Positions 23,111 to 31,710 of a stretch of 64,000 nt of DNA are shown here, piece by piece. A program made the position numbers and the translations under genes. The DNA is from Hymenobacter siberiensis (lineage in GTDB: Bacteria > Bacteroidota > Bacteroidia > Cytophagales > Hymenobacteraceae): positions 2,790,001 to 2,854,000 of the forward strand of contig NZ_JAHLZZ010000001.1 of NCBI RefSeq assembly GCF_018967845.1, written 5' to 3'. The notes below the pieces were generated by a model, which was not told the DNA's origin, did not search any database, and saw only the letters and a program-made list of their open reading frames with translations. Each line of letters opens with the position of its first letter. Positions within the stretch are counted from its first letter, which is position 1.

Positions 23111-26100
23111 ATGGCCGATAATCGTTATAAAACCCCTCCCGCCGGCCCCTCGGCTAACCGCCCGAACGAGCCCAAAGCCAATCGGCGCAACGAGCCGCGC
23201 CCCAACGCGCCGGCTCCCGAGGCCGCCCCCGCTGTTCGCCCGCAGCCCCGCCCCGCTGCTGCCAACGTGCCCAAAGCCGCCCGCGCCGCCCAGGCCCCGG
23301 CGGCGAAACCCGCCAAGCCACCCCGCGCCCCGCGCGGCCCCCTGCCCGGGGTGGGCAACCTGCTGCCCCTGCTGCGCGACCGCCGCTTTCACCTCTTCGT
23401 GGGCTTCGGGCTGTTGCTGGGCAGCCTCTACCTCACCATTGCCTTCACGTCCTTCCTATTCACTGGCCACGCCGACCAGAGCGTGGTGGGCGCCATGAGC
23501 ACCCTGACGGTGAAGGAAGCCGGAGCAGAGTCGCACAACTGGCTGGGTCTGCTCGGGGCCTGGGCCGCCGAGCTGCTGATTTACAAGCTGTTTGGCGTGG
23601 CGGCATTTGCCCTCATTCCCATCGTATTTTTTCTGGGATATAAGATTGTGTTCCGCACCGCGCCGGTTTCGGTGAGCTACGTGCTGGCGTTGGGCCTGTT
23701 CAGCATGGTCTGGCTGAGCATTTTGCTGGGCTACGTGGTGGTGTCGCTGGCTGCGCCAGGGGCCGACCCCGTGCTGGCCCACCGACTCGATTTCCTGTGT
23801 GGCGGCGTGGGTTTTGAAGCTGCTTCCTGGCTCGATAGCCTCATTGGCTGGGGCACGGTGCTGCTGCTGGCCTTCGCCCTGATTTCGTTCGTGGTGTTCT
23901 TCTTCAACGTTACCAGCCTCAACCTGGGCCGTTTCCGCAGCCTCAGCACCGAGGACGATGCCGACGAAGACGCCGAGCTGGAAGCTGAAATTGCCGCCGA
24001 GCAGGCGGCTGCCGTCCAGCCGGTAGCCCCGGTAGCGCCCGCCGCCGCCGCCATGACCCTGAAAACCCGCCCGGCCGCGCCAGAGGCTACGGTTACATCC
24101 TCCGCCATGGTTGCCGCTGGCGGGGCCCAGGCCACCGGTCTGGCGCTGGAGTTCGATGCTGATGATGAGATAGAGGAGGCTCCGGCACCCGTAAAAGAAT
24201 ACGAGCCGGCCCCCCGGCTCGGCGCGGGCCTGCCGCTGGCCGTAGCCGGTGCGATGGTTGCCCCGGCCGTTGTGGCCGCTACTAGCGCGGCTACTTCGGC
24301 TGCCTCAACAGCTGCCGCCGCACTGCCATTGGCTGTTTCCGGCCCGTCGTTTTCTATCGAAATGCCCACGGCGGAGGAGGAATTTTCTGTGGTGCCGAGC
24401 TTACCCGCGTCCACCATTCCCACGCCGCTCTCGCTGGCCGACTTGGCCGATGGCGACGCCCCGCTGCCCGCATCCAAGTCCCCCGGTCTCCAGGTCCCGA
24501 AGTCCCTTGAAATTACCGTGCCCGGCCGCGACGACCTCGACCCCAACGCCGGGGCCGACATTGCGGCCGTGGCCGATGAGGACGAGGACCCCGACGCCAT
24601 GCCCGCCGGCAACTACGACCCCACGCTGGAGCTCTCGCGCTTCCAGTTCCCCACGCTGGAGCTGCTCAACGACTACGGCATCGCCAAAGCGCAGGTAACC
24701 AAGGAGGAGCTCGAAGCCAATAAGGACCGCATCGTGGAGACGCTGGGCCACTACGGCATCAGCATCGCCAGCATCAAGGCCACCATTGGGCCCACGGTCA
24801 CGCTCTATGAGATTGTGCCCGAGGCCGGCGTTCGTATCTCCAAAATCAAGGCCCTGGAAGACGATATTGCGCTGAGCCTGGCCGCGTTGGGTATTCGTAT
24901 CATCGCGCCAATTCCCGGCAAGGGTACCATTGGCATCGAGGTGCCAAACACCAAGAAGGAGATGGTGAGCATTCGCTCGGTGCTGGGTTCGGAGAAGTTC
25001 GCCAAGACCGAAATGGACCTGCCCATTGCCTTCGGCCGCACCATCACCAACGAGGTTTTTGTGGCTGATTTGGCCAAGATGCCCCACTTGCTGATGGCCG
25101 GCGCCACGGGCCAGGGCAAGTCGGTGGGTTTGAACGTGATTCTGGCCTCGCTGCTCTACAAGCGCCACCCGGCCACGCTGAAGTTTGTGCTCGTTGACCC
25201 CAAAAAGGTGGAATTGAGCATCTTCAACAAGATTGAGCGCCACTACCTGGCCAAGCTGCCCGATACCGACGAGGCCATTATCACCGACACCAAAAAGGTG
25301 GTGAACACGCTGAATTCGCTGTGCATGGAGATGGACCGGCGCTACGACCTGCTCAAGGAAGCCGGCTGCCGCAACCTGAAGGAATACAACGCCAAGTTCA
25401 TCGAGCGCCGCCTCAACCCCAAGAAAGGCCACCGCTTCCTGCCCTTCATCGTGCTGGTAATTGACGAGCTGGCCGACCTGATGATGACGGCCGGCAAGGA
25501 GGTGGAAACCCCCATTGCCCGCCTCGCCCAGCTGGCCCGCGCCATCGGTATTCACCTCATCGTGGCCACGCAGCGCCCCTCGGTGAACGTGATTACCGGC
25601 ATCATCAAGGCCAACTTCCCCTGCCGGATTTCCTTTAAGGTGACCAGCAAAATTGACTCGCGCACCATTCTGGATACCGGCGGGGCCGACCAGCTCATCG
25701 GCCAGGGCGATATGCTCTTCTCAGCCGGCTCGGACCTGATTCGCGTGCAGTGCGCCTTCATCGACACGCCCGAGGTGGACCGCGTCTGCGACTTCATCGG
25801 CGAGCAGCAGGGCTATTCCGATGCCTACCTGCTGCCCGAAGTGGCCGGGGCCGACGGCGACGCCGGCAGCGGCAACGAAGAAATGGACCCCTCCGAGCGC
25901 GACTCCATGTTTGAGGATGCCGCCCGCTGCATCGTGCTGCACCAGCAGGGCAGCACCAGCCTGCTCCAGCGCAAGCTGAAGCTCGGCTATAACCGGGCCG
26001 GCCGCCTGATTGACCAGCTTCAGCACGCCGGCATCGTGGGCCCGTTCGAGGGCAGCAAGGCCCGCGACGTGCTCATTCCCGATGAGTACCAGCTGGAGCA

Positions 26101-26122
26101 ATTGCTGAACAGCATGAAGTAG
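23111..26122 (+). CDS. ftsK: DNA translocase FtsK/SpoIIIE
   Basis: 1003 residues. A basic Pro/Ala-rich N-terminus (1-75) is followed by four membrane helices (~85-260), an acidic Ala/Pro-rich linker (~275-495), the alpha/beta motor domain with Walker A AGATGQGKSVGLN near residue 670 and Walker B FIVLVIDELADLM near 780, and the gamma winged-helix DNA-reading domain at the end (SLLQRKLKLGYNRAGRLIDQL). Pumps DNA at the division septum and aligns chromosome termini. Own short-leader promoter. Confidence 0.95.
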   Translation: MADNRYKTPPAGPSANRPNEPKANRRNEPRPNAPAPEAAPAVRPQPRPAAANVPKAARAAQAPAAKPAKPPRAPRGPLPGVGNLLPLLRDRRFHLFVGFGLLLGSLYLTIAFTSFLFTGHADQSVVGAMSTLTVKEAGAESHNWLGLLGAWAAELLIYKLFGVAAFALIPIVFFLGYKIVFRTAPVSVSYVLALGLFSMVWLSILLGYVVVSLAAPGADPVLAHRLDFLCGGVGFEAASWLDSLIGWGTVLLLAFALISFVVFFFNVTSLNLGRFRSLSTEDDADEDAELEAEIAAEQAAAVQPVAPVAPAAAAMTLKTRPAAPEATVTSSAMVAAGGAQATGLALEFDADDEIEEAPAPVKEYEPAPRLGAGLPLAVAGAMVAPAVVAATSAATSAASTAAAALPLAVSGPSFSIEMPTAEEEFSVVPSLPASTIPTPLSLADLADGDAPLPASKSPGLQVPKSLEITVPGRDDLDPNAGADIAAVADEDEDPDAMPAGNYDPTLELSRFQFPTLELLNDYGIAKAQVTKEELEANKDRIVETLGHYGISIASIKATIGPTVTLYEIVPEAGVRISKIKALEDDIALSLAALGIRIIAPIPGKGTIGIEVPNTKKEMVSIRSVLGSEKFAKTEMDLPIAFGRTITNEVFVADLAKMPHLLMAGATGQGKSVGLNVILASLLYKRHPATLKFVLVDPKKVELSIFNKIERHYLAKLPDTDEAIITDTKKVVNTLNSLCMEMDRRYDLLKEAGCRNLKEYNAKFIERRLNPKKGHRFLPFIVLVIDELADLMMTAGKEVETPIARLAQLARAIGIHLIVATQRPSVNVITGIIKANFPCRISFKVTSKIDSRTILDTGGADQLIGQGDMLFSAGSDLIRVQCAFIDTPEVDRVCDFIGEQQGYSDAYLLPEVAGADGDAGSGNEEMDPSERDSMFEDAARCIVLHQQGSTSLLQRKLKLGYNRAGRLIDQLQHAGIVGPFEGSKARDVLIPDEYQLEQLLNSMK

Positions 26123-26220
26123 CATACGCTTTAGCTTGTGCACGAGCAGAGCGAGTATCGGTGGCCGCGCCGTTCAACGATTTTACTCGCTCTGCTCGTG
26201 CACAAGCTGAAGCTTATGCT
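26121..26220. repeat. Palindromic element, GTGCACGAGCAGAGCGAG family
   Basis: TAGCTTGTGCACGAGCAGAG pairs with CTCTGCTCGTGCACAAGCT, extended outward by AGCATACGCT/AGCTTATGCT. Begins at the ftsK stop codon and lies upstream of lolA. Only copy of this sequence in the window. Confidence 0.8.
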
Positions 26221-26334
26221 ACTTTTTTCTCTTCATCGGCACTTCATTGGGATTTTGGCCGGACGTTTGTTAAACGAAACACGTATCAGGCTTTCCAAGC
26301 CCCGCACAAGCGCTTCTTGACCTCCCTATTTATA

Positions 26335-26979
26335 ATGAAAAAATCAATCCCCTTCCTGCTCCTCGCGGTTTCGCTGGCACTGCCCGCCGCTGCCCAGCAG
26401 GACCCCAAAGCCGGTAAAATCCTCGACCAGATGAGCGCCAAATATCAGGCGCTTAAAGCCTTCCAGGCTACCTTTACCCAGACGCTGGAAAACCCCAGCG
26501 CCAAAGTGAAGCAGAACATCAACGGCGATATCGTGGTGAGCGGCCAGAAATTCCGCCTCAAAATTAGCGGCCAGGAAGTCATCAACGATGGTAAAACTAC
26601 CTGGACCTATCTGAAGAACGAAAACGAGGTGAACATCTCCGATTCGGACCCGGATTCGCAGGATATGTCGCCCTCGCAGATTTATACGATGTATAAAAAG
26701 GGCTACAAGTACACCTACGTGCAGCAGGTGACCGAAGGCGGTGAGCCGCTCGATGTGATTGAGCTGGCCCCCGAAAACCGCCAGAATGACGTGTTTAAAG
26801 TGCGTTTAAAGGTGCGCAAGAAGGATGCTTCGGTGAAAAGCTGGCAGATGTTTAAGAAAAACGGCAACCAGTACACGTTCCTCATCAGAAACTTCAAGCC
26901 CAATCCGCCCACTGATGCCGGTACGTTTGCCTTCGACAAGGCCAAGTACAAAGGCGTGAAGGTGGTAGACCTGCGCTAG
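26335..26979 (+). CDS. lolA: Outer-membrane lipoprotein carrier protein LolA-like
   Basis: 214 residues from the ATG at 26335. Signal peptide (KKSIPFLLLAVSLALPAAAQ), then the LolA-type half-barrel: FQATFTQTLENPSAKVKQNINGDI, a strand-rich centre, and KSWQMFKKNGNQYTFLIRNFKPN. Carries lipoproteins across the periplasm from LolCDE. No lolB neighbour, as is usual in this phylum. A start at 26161 would run back through the palindrome and is rejected. Confidence 0.88.
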   Translation: MKKSIPFLLLAVSLALPAAAQQDPKAGKILDQMSAKYQALKAFQATFTQTLENPSAKVKQNINGDIVVSGQKFRLKISGQEVINDGKTTWTYLKNENEVNISDSDPDSQDMSPSQIYTMYKKGYKYTYVQQVTEGGEPLDVIELAPENRQNDVFKVRLKVRKKDASVKSWQMFKKNGNQYTFLIRNFKPNPPTDAGTFAFDKAKYKGVKVVDLR

Positions 26980-27001
26980 TTTTTAGGAATAGCATAATTT
27001 A

Positions 27002-27037
27002 TGAAACGGCCCGCTTCGAAAGAGGCGGGCCGTTTTA
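27002..27037. terminator. Terminator hairpin after lolA, overlapping the next promoter
   Basis: AAACGGCCCGC and GCGGGCCGTTT around a 10-base loop. The right-hand T-run is also the start of the TACATTTG box of the next gene, so lolA termination and DUF2851 initiation share sequence. Confidence 0.75.
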
Positions 27038-27043
27038 CATTTG
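27036..27043 (+). promoter_or_regulatory. -7 box for the DUF2851 gene
   Basis: TACATTTG, four bases before the ATG at 27048. Predicts a leaderless transcript; the box is embedded in the T-tail of the upstream terminator. Confidence 0.55.
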
Positions 27044-27047
27044 TCCC

Positions 27048-28349
27048 ATGCGCGAAGATTTTCTCCACTACGTCTGGCAGCACCAGTATTTTGATAAGGT
27101 CGACCTGCGCACGGCCGCAGGCGAGGTAATACAGGTGCTGAAACCCGGCCACCGCAATGCCGATGCCGGCCCCGACTTCCTGAACGCCCGCCTGCGCATC
27201 GGCGAAGTGGAGTGGAACGGGGCCGTGGAAATTCACCTCCGCGCCTCCGACTGGGCCCGCCACCAGCACCAGACCGACCCCAAATACGACCAGGTAATTC
27301 TGCATGTAGTCGGCCAGCACGATGCCGACGTGGCCCGCACCAACGGCAGTCTGATTCCCGCGCTGGCCCTGCAAACCCGCCTCGCCCCCGAGCTGCTGGC
27401 CCGCTACCAGGCCTTGGTAGATGCGCCCGCCGCCGCGCCCTTGCCCTGCGCCCCGCTGCTGAATCTGGTGCCCGAAATAACCCGCACGATGATGGCCGAG
27501 CGCGCCCTGCTTGAACGCGTCGAGCGCAAGGCCGACGACGTGATGGCGCTGCACCAGCACCTCGGGCAGGACTGGGAAGCCACCGCCTACCACGCGCTGA
27601 TGGCCGCCTTCGGCTTCCAGAAGAACAGCGAGCCGCTGGCCCGCCTCGCCAAAGCCCTGCCGCTAATCGTGCTGCGCCGCCATCGCCACGACCAGCGCCA
27701 GCTCGAAGCCCTGTTATTCGGACAGGCTGGATTTCTGGTTGAAAATGAGGAGACTACTACCGATGAATACATCCGGGACCTGAGGCAGGAATACGAGTTT
27801 CTGCGGCATAAATACAGCCTGGCCGACGTCGCGCTGGCCGTGCACGAATGGAACTACCTGCGCCTGCGACCGGCCAACTTTCCGCCCGTGCGGCTGGGCC
27901 AGCTGGCGGGCTTGCTCCACGCCCGCCCGGCCTTGTTCGATGCCTTGCTCACGGCCCATAGCGTGGCCGCGCTGGCGGAGTTTTTTCAGGCCCCCGCGCC
28001 GGCGTATTGGCGGGCGCACTTCCGGCCCGGTCGGCCGGGCAAGGTGCCGGGCCTGGGCAAAAGCAGCATCGACTTACTCATTACCAATGTAGTAGTGCCA
28101 CTGCGCGTGGCGTACGCCCGGTACGTAGGCCAGCCCGCGCTGGTCGAAAGCAGCGTGGCCCTGCTGTCGGAGCTGCCGGCCGAGCACAACCAGTACACCG
28201 ATGTGTACGAGGCCCTGGGCTTCGCGCACCGCACGGCCGCCGACTCGCAGGGGCTACTAGCGCTGCACAAGAATTATTGCGCGCCGCGCCGCTGCCTGTA
28301 CTGCTCCATTGGTAGCCGACTGGTGCAACAACCCCGCGTAGTACGGTGA
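27048..28349 (+). CDS. DUF2851 family protein
   Basis: 433 residues of unknown function, a family found in Bacteroidota. Conserved N-terminus (EDFLHYVWQHQYFDKVDLRTAAGE, HRNADAGPDFLNARLRIG, GAVEIHLRASDW), a helical middle, and a C-terminal Cys pattern CAPRRCLYCSIG. The N-terminal part has the look of a PD-(D/E)xK nuclease-like fold (GPDFxxArL, VEIH), but that is inference. The stop codon overlaps the next start (GTGA). Confidence 0.85.
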   Translation: MREDFLHYVWQHQYFDKVDLRTAAGEVIQVLKPGHRNADAGPDFLNARLRIGEVEWNGAVEIHLRASDWARHQHQTDPKYDQVILHVVGQHDADVARTNGSLIPALALQTRLAPELLARYQALVDAPAAAPLPCAPLLNLVPEITRTMMAERALLERVERKADDVMALHQHLGQDWEATAYHALMAAFGFQKNSEPLARLAKALPLIVLRRHRHDQRQLEALLFGQAGFLVENEETTTDEYIRDLRQEYEFLRHKYSLADVALAVHEWNYLRLRPANFPPVRLGQLAGLLHARPALFDALLTAHSVAALAEFFQAPAPAYWRAHFRPGRPGKVPGLGKSSIDLLITNVVVPLRVAYARYVGQPALVESSVALLSELPAEHNQYTDVYEALGFAHRTAADSQGLLALHKNYCAPRRCLYCSIGSRLVQQPRVVR

Positions 28350-29659
28350 AAGTAGCGCTGGCCATTTTGCTCAATGCGGCCCTGCTGGCTGGGTTATTTC
28401 CGTGGCTGCTGCGGCAGTGGCGCGAGGCCCCGGCGGGCTGGTGGCGGGCCGCCTTGGTGGTGGGGCTGGGCGTGCGCGTGGCCGTTGGCCTGGCGCGGAA
28501 CTGGCATTTGCAGCTCGATGCCAAGGCTATGAGCAATCTGAGCCAGCCCATTACGGCGAAGCTGTGGGTGCATCCGGGTCAGGCGTGGCACACGCTTACG
28601 CAGGCCGTAACCCTTATTCAATCCGCGCATAATACGGCTGTTTTCCAAGGGTTTTCCAATACGTGGTTCTTTGTCAAAGTCCTGGTGTTTTTGAATCTGG
28701 CCTCGGGCGGAATCGGCTGGCTGAATGGCTTGTATCTGAGCATGTTCGCTTTTTTGGGCAGTTGGCAGCTGGTGCGGGTATTGGCCCGGGTATTCCCGGC
28801 CACGCCGGTTGGGGCGGGTGCGGTGGCTTTTTTGCTGTGGCCGTCGGTGTGGTTCTGGGCCACGGGGCTGAGCAAGGAAGCGTTGCTGGTAAGCAGCGGG
28901 GCATGGCTGACGGCCCTGGTGCTGGACCAATTGTACGGCGAGCCGGAAGGGCGACTGCGCTCCACCTGGTGGGGCCGGGCCGGCTGGTGGCTGGCGGTGG
29001 GAGTACTGGCGTTTGTCCACTTCAAAATGCGCTACTTTTTTGCCGCGCCGCTGCTGGCTGTGCTGGTGGGCATTGCGCTGGTGCGAGGGCTGCAGCTGCA
29101 CGGGCTGGCGCGGCCCCGCTGGGCGCAGGCGGTGGCACTGCTGGCGGTGCTGGGCTCCGGCCTGTGGCTGGCTCAGCAGATGAGCGTGGCCTTCAGCGTG
29201 AATAAATTCACCAGCCAGGTGGTGCGCGTGTACACCTCCTTCCTGCCCAACCTGGTGGGACGGCCCCATTTCGAGTACTCAGACTTGCGTCCCACGCTAG
29301 AAAGCGTGCTTAGCTATGCTCCACAGGCGGTAGCCAATACCCTCATGCGCCCCTACCTGGGCGAGGCCAGTGAACCACGGCTGGCCGCCGCTGGCGCCGA
29401 AAACCTACTCCTGCTGGTTCTGTTGGTAGCTGCGGCCGTGAGCGCGGTGCGGGGTCGGGCGGGCCGTTTGCCGTTTGTATTGGGGCTGGGGCTGGTGATT
29501 TTCTGCCTGGTGCTGGCCGCTCTGATGGGGCTGACTACGCCCAACCTGGGCTCGCTGCATCGCTACCGCAGCGACCTGATGCCGTATCTGGTGCTGCTGC
29601 TGCTGCAAAACGACTACGCGGCAGCGGCCCTGCGCCGGCTGGGTTTTCGGGATATATAA
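28346..29659 (+). CDS. Polytopic membrane protein, function unknown
   Basis: 437 residues with a GTG start overlapping the DUF2851 stop, so translationally coupled. About nine or ten hydrophobic segments; soluble loops contain WFWATGLSKEALLV near residue 175 and FVHFKMRYFFAAP near 225. The layout (many helices, an early soluble loop, sparse charges in the membrane) is like GT-C glycosyltransferases or exopolysaccharide-type proteins, but I see no defining motif and give no function. Confidence 0.75.
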   Translation: MKVALAILLNAALLAGLFPWLLRQWREAPAGWWRAALVVGLGVRVAVGLARNWHLQLDAKAMSNLSQPITAKLWVHPGQAWHTLTQAVTLIQSAHNTAVFQGFSNTWFFVKVLVFLNLASGGIGWLNGLYLSMFAFLGSWQLVRVLARVFPATPVGAGAVAFLLWPSVWFWATGLSKEALLVSSGAWLTALVLDQLYGEPEGRLRSTWWGRAGWWLAVGVLAFVHFKMRYFFAAPLLAVLVGIALVRGLQLHGLARPRWAQAVALLAVLGSGLWLAQQMSVAFSVNKFTSQVVRVYTSFLPNLVGRPHFEYSDLRPTLESVLSYAPQAVANTLMRPYLGEASEPRLAAAGAENLLLLVLLVAAAVSAVRGRAGRLPFVLGLGLVIFCLVLAALMGLTTPNLGSLHRYRSDLMPYLVLLLLQNDYAAAALRRLGFRDI

Positions 29660-29711
29660 CCGTTGGTTCAGCCCTGGCATCCTGCCGAAATTACCCCTGC
29701 GGCGCGTGCCG

Positions 29712-29719
29712 TACCTTTG
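29712..29719 (+). promoter_or_regulatory. -7 box for the PglD-like acyltransferase gene
   Basis: TACCTTTG, about 70 bases before the ATG at 29789. Confidence 0.5.
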
Positions 29720-29788
29720 CACGGCCGGGCCTGGCAGCGGCGCAATTTGCGGCCGGCGGGCCGGGCCACTTTCATCCGAATTCCCTCC

Positions 29789-30421
29789 ATGGAAAATCCC
29801 GTTATCATTCTTGGTGCCCAAACCGTGGGCACCGCCGCCCTCGACGCCTTTCTCTCCAACGACGTGGTCGTGTATTGCATGCTCGACGACGATAAGAAGC
29901 TGCAAGGCACAGAGCTGCTCGACGTGCCCGTAATGGGCAACACCGACGACGGCGAGCTGCTGAAGCTGCTGGGCAAAAAGTGCGAAGTTTTTGTGGCCAC
30001 CGAAGACCCCGCCAGCCGCCGCAGCCTCACCCAAATGCTGCGTACCGAGTACGAAGCCGTGCCCGTAAATGCCATTCACGAGCGGGCCAGCGTATCGAAC
30101 CACGCCACGCTGGGCCATGGCAACTACATTGGCCCCAACGCCGTGGTAGCCGCCACTGCCACCCTCGGCGATGGCTGCCTGGTGGGGGCCAACGCCGTAG
30201 TAGAGGCCCGCGCCACCGTGGGCGACTACGCCCAGCTGGGCAGCGGTGCCCTGCTCGGGGCCGATGTGAAAGTGGGCGAACAAGCCTTCATCGGGGCCGG
30301 TGCGGTAGTGGTAGCCGGCGTAAAAATCGGCGACAAGGCCCGTGTTGGCGCTGGCTCCGTTGTAGTGGCCGACGTGGCCAACGGCCAAACGGTATTCGGC
30401 AACCCGGCGGTGAAAGTCTAA
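29789..30421 (+). CDS. PglD/NeuD-like hexapeptide-repeat acyltransferase
   Basis: 210 residues from the ATG at 29789. N-terminal nucleotide-sugar-binding Rossmann-like part (ENPVIILGAQTVGTAALDAFLSND, then DDDKKLQG) followed by left-handed beta-helix hexapeptide repeats (~residues 100-205: NHATLGHGNYIGPNAVV and following; GAGSVVVADVANGQTVFGNPAVKV). Likely an O- or N-acetyltransferase acting on a sugar nucleotide for envelope polysaccharide. Substrate unknown; no glycosylation genes adjoin. Confidence 0.82.
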   Translation: MENPVIILGAQTVGTAALDAFLSNDVVVYCMLDDDKKLQGTELLDVPVMGNTDDGELLKLLGKKCEVFVATEDPASRRSLTQMLRTEYEAVPVNAIHERASVSNHATLGHGNYIGPNAVVAATATLGDGCLVGANAVVEARATVGDYAQLGSGALLGADVKVGEQAFIGAGAVVVAGVKIGDKARVGAGSVVVADVANGQTVFGNPAVKV

Positions 30422-30423
30422 AG

Positions 30424-30514
30424 GAGTTATGAGTTCAGAGTTAGGATTTTTCGCTCGTTCCCTGGCGTTTCTCCTGGCCACAACTCTGAACTCATAACTT
30501 TTAACTCATAACTC
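30424..30514. repeat. AT-rich palindromic element, GTTATGAGTTCAGAGTT family
   Basis: GAGTTATGAGTTCAGAGTT pairs with AACTCTGAACTCATAACT, with an additional AACTCATAACTC copy at the right. It fills the gap between the acyltransferase stop and the trhO ATG, leaving little room for a separate promoter. Confidence 0.75.
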
Positions 30515-30518
30515 AAAA

Positions 30519-31460
30519 ATGTATCAGGTTCTTCTTTATTACTGCTACACCCCGCTCGACAACCCCGAGCAGTTTCGCGACGAGCACCACCGCTTGTGCC
30601 TGGCGCTGGATTTGCGCGGGCGCATCATCGTGGCCGCCGAGGGGCTGAATGGCACGGTATCGGGCACGCACGAAAGCTGCGCGGCCTACATGGCCGCCGT
30701 GAAAGCCGACCCACGCTTTGCCGCACTGGAGTTTAAGATAGACGAGGTGGAAACCCACACCTTCCAGAAGCTGCACGTACGGGTGAAGTCCGAAATCGTG
30801 CACAGCAGCTTGCACCATGTGCGGCCCCACGAGAAAACCGGCCAGCACCTTTCGCCCGAAGAATTCAAGGCGCTGAAGGACCGCGACGACGTACTGGTGG
30901 TTGATGTGCGCTCGGACTACGAGTACAACCTCGGCCGCTTCAAAAACGCCATGACGCTGGATATCGAAAACTTCCGCGATTTCCCCGACCGCGTCGAGCG
31001 CCTCAAGGAATTCAAGGACAAGAAAATCCTGACCTACTGCACCGGCGGCGTGAAGTGCGAAAAAGCCAGCGCCTACCTTCTGGAGCAGGGTTTCGAGAAC
31101 GTGTACCAGCTGCATGGCGGCATCATCAAGTACGGCATTGAGGCCGGGGGCGAGGATTTCGACGGCCAGTGCTACGTGTTCGACAACCGCGTGGCCGTGG
31201 ATGTGAACCGCGTGAACCCTACCGTGATTTCGCGCTGCCACCACTGCCAGCAGCCCAGCGCCCGCCTCATCAACTGCGCCAATCCGCACTGCAACGTCCA
31301 CCTGCCGCTCTGCGAAGCCTGCGGCAATAACCTGCAAGGGGCCTGCTCCGAAGCCTGCGCCCAGCACCCCGACAAGCGCGTATACGATGGTACCGGTACC
31401 TACCCCAAGCTCAGTAACCACTATAACCCCGCCCAGGGCCTGGCCTCCTACGCTAAGTGA
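30519..31460 (+). CDS. trhO: tRNA uridine(34) hydroxylase TrhO (rhodanese family)
   Basis: Oxygen-dependent hydroxylation of tRNA wobble uridine, a step to 5-(carboxy)methoxyuridine. 313 residues. N-terminal ferredoxin-like domain (AAEGLNGTVSGT), rhodanese domain (residues ~110-215) with active-site YCTGGVKCEKAS, then a Cys-rich C-terminal module with repeated CxxC pairs (CHHC, CEAC, CSEAC). Domain order matches YceA/TrhO. ATG at 30519. Confidence 0.92.
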   Translation: MYQVLLYYCYTPLDNPEQFRDEHHRLCLALDLRGRIIVAAEGLNGTVSGTHESCAAYMAAVKADPRFAALEFKIDEVETHTFQKLHVRVKSEIVHSSLHHVRPHEKTGQHLSPEEFKALKDRDDVLVVDVRSDYEYNLGRFKNAMTLDIENFRDFPDRVERLKEFKDKKILTYCTGGVKCEKASAYLLEQGFENVYQLHGGIIKYGIEAGGEDFDGQCYVFDNRVAVDVNRVNPTVISRCHHCQQPSARLINCANPHCNVHLPLCEACGNNLQGACSEACAQHPDKRVYDGTGTYPKLSNHYNPAQGLASYAK

Positions 31461-31705
31461 GGAATTAAAAATTAAGAATTAAAAATGCCCGGCCACAGCC
31501 TTGTGCCCCGACAGTTTTGATTGAAGCTGTTTAGAAAGTCCCCGAACGGTCATGCAGCGCGCAGCGAAGCATCTTGCTCGCATCCTCAGGTCCGTTCAAC
31601 GATGCGAGCAAGATGCTACGCTGCGCGCTGCATGACCGTTTGAGTACCTTTTGTGACTTTCTTAACAACTCCATTGTTAATTTTTAATTCTTCATTTTTA
31701 ATTCC
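31461..31705. repeat. AT-rich palindrome whose arms flank a MITE copy
   Basis: Left arm 31461-31487 (GGAATTAAAAATTAAGAATT, then AAAAATG) and right arm 31676-31705 (GTTAATTTTTAATTCTTCAT, then TTTTAATTCC) are complementary with few mismatches. The TIR-bearing element at 31523-31672 lies between them. Separates trhO from the nucleoside phosphorylase gene. Confidence 0.7.
31523..31672. mobile_element. MITE-like element, long copy, carrying a GTCATGC palindrome
   Basis: Outer parts match the element at 19370: GCTGTTTAGAAAGTCCCCGA at the left, and TTGAGTACCTTTTGTGACTT then TCTTAACAAC at the right. The centre holds GGTCATGCAGCGCGCAGCGA ... CGCTGCGCGCTGCATGACCG, with inner GAAGCATCTTGCTCG / CGAGCAAGATGCT, i.e. 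a GTCATGC-family palindrome. The 19370 copy lacks this ~70-base centre. No coding capacity. Confidence 0.8.
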
Positions 31706-31710
31706 TTCCT

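Noticed and set aside
24401..25555. 384-codon open frame opposite ftsK
   Set aside because: Antisense shadow in GC-rich DNA; Gly/His/Val-rich composition and no family sequence.
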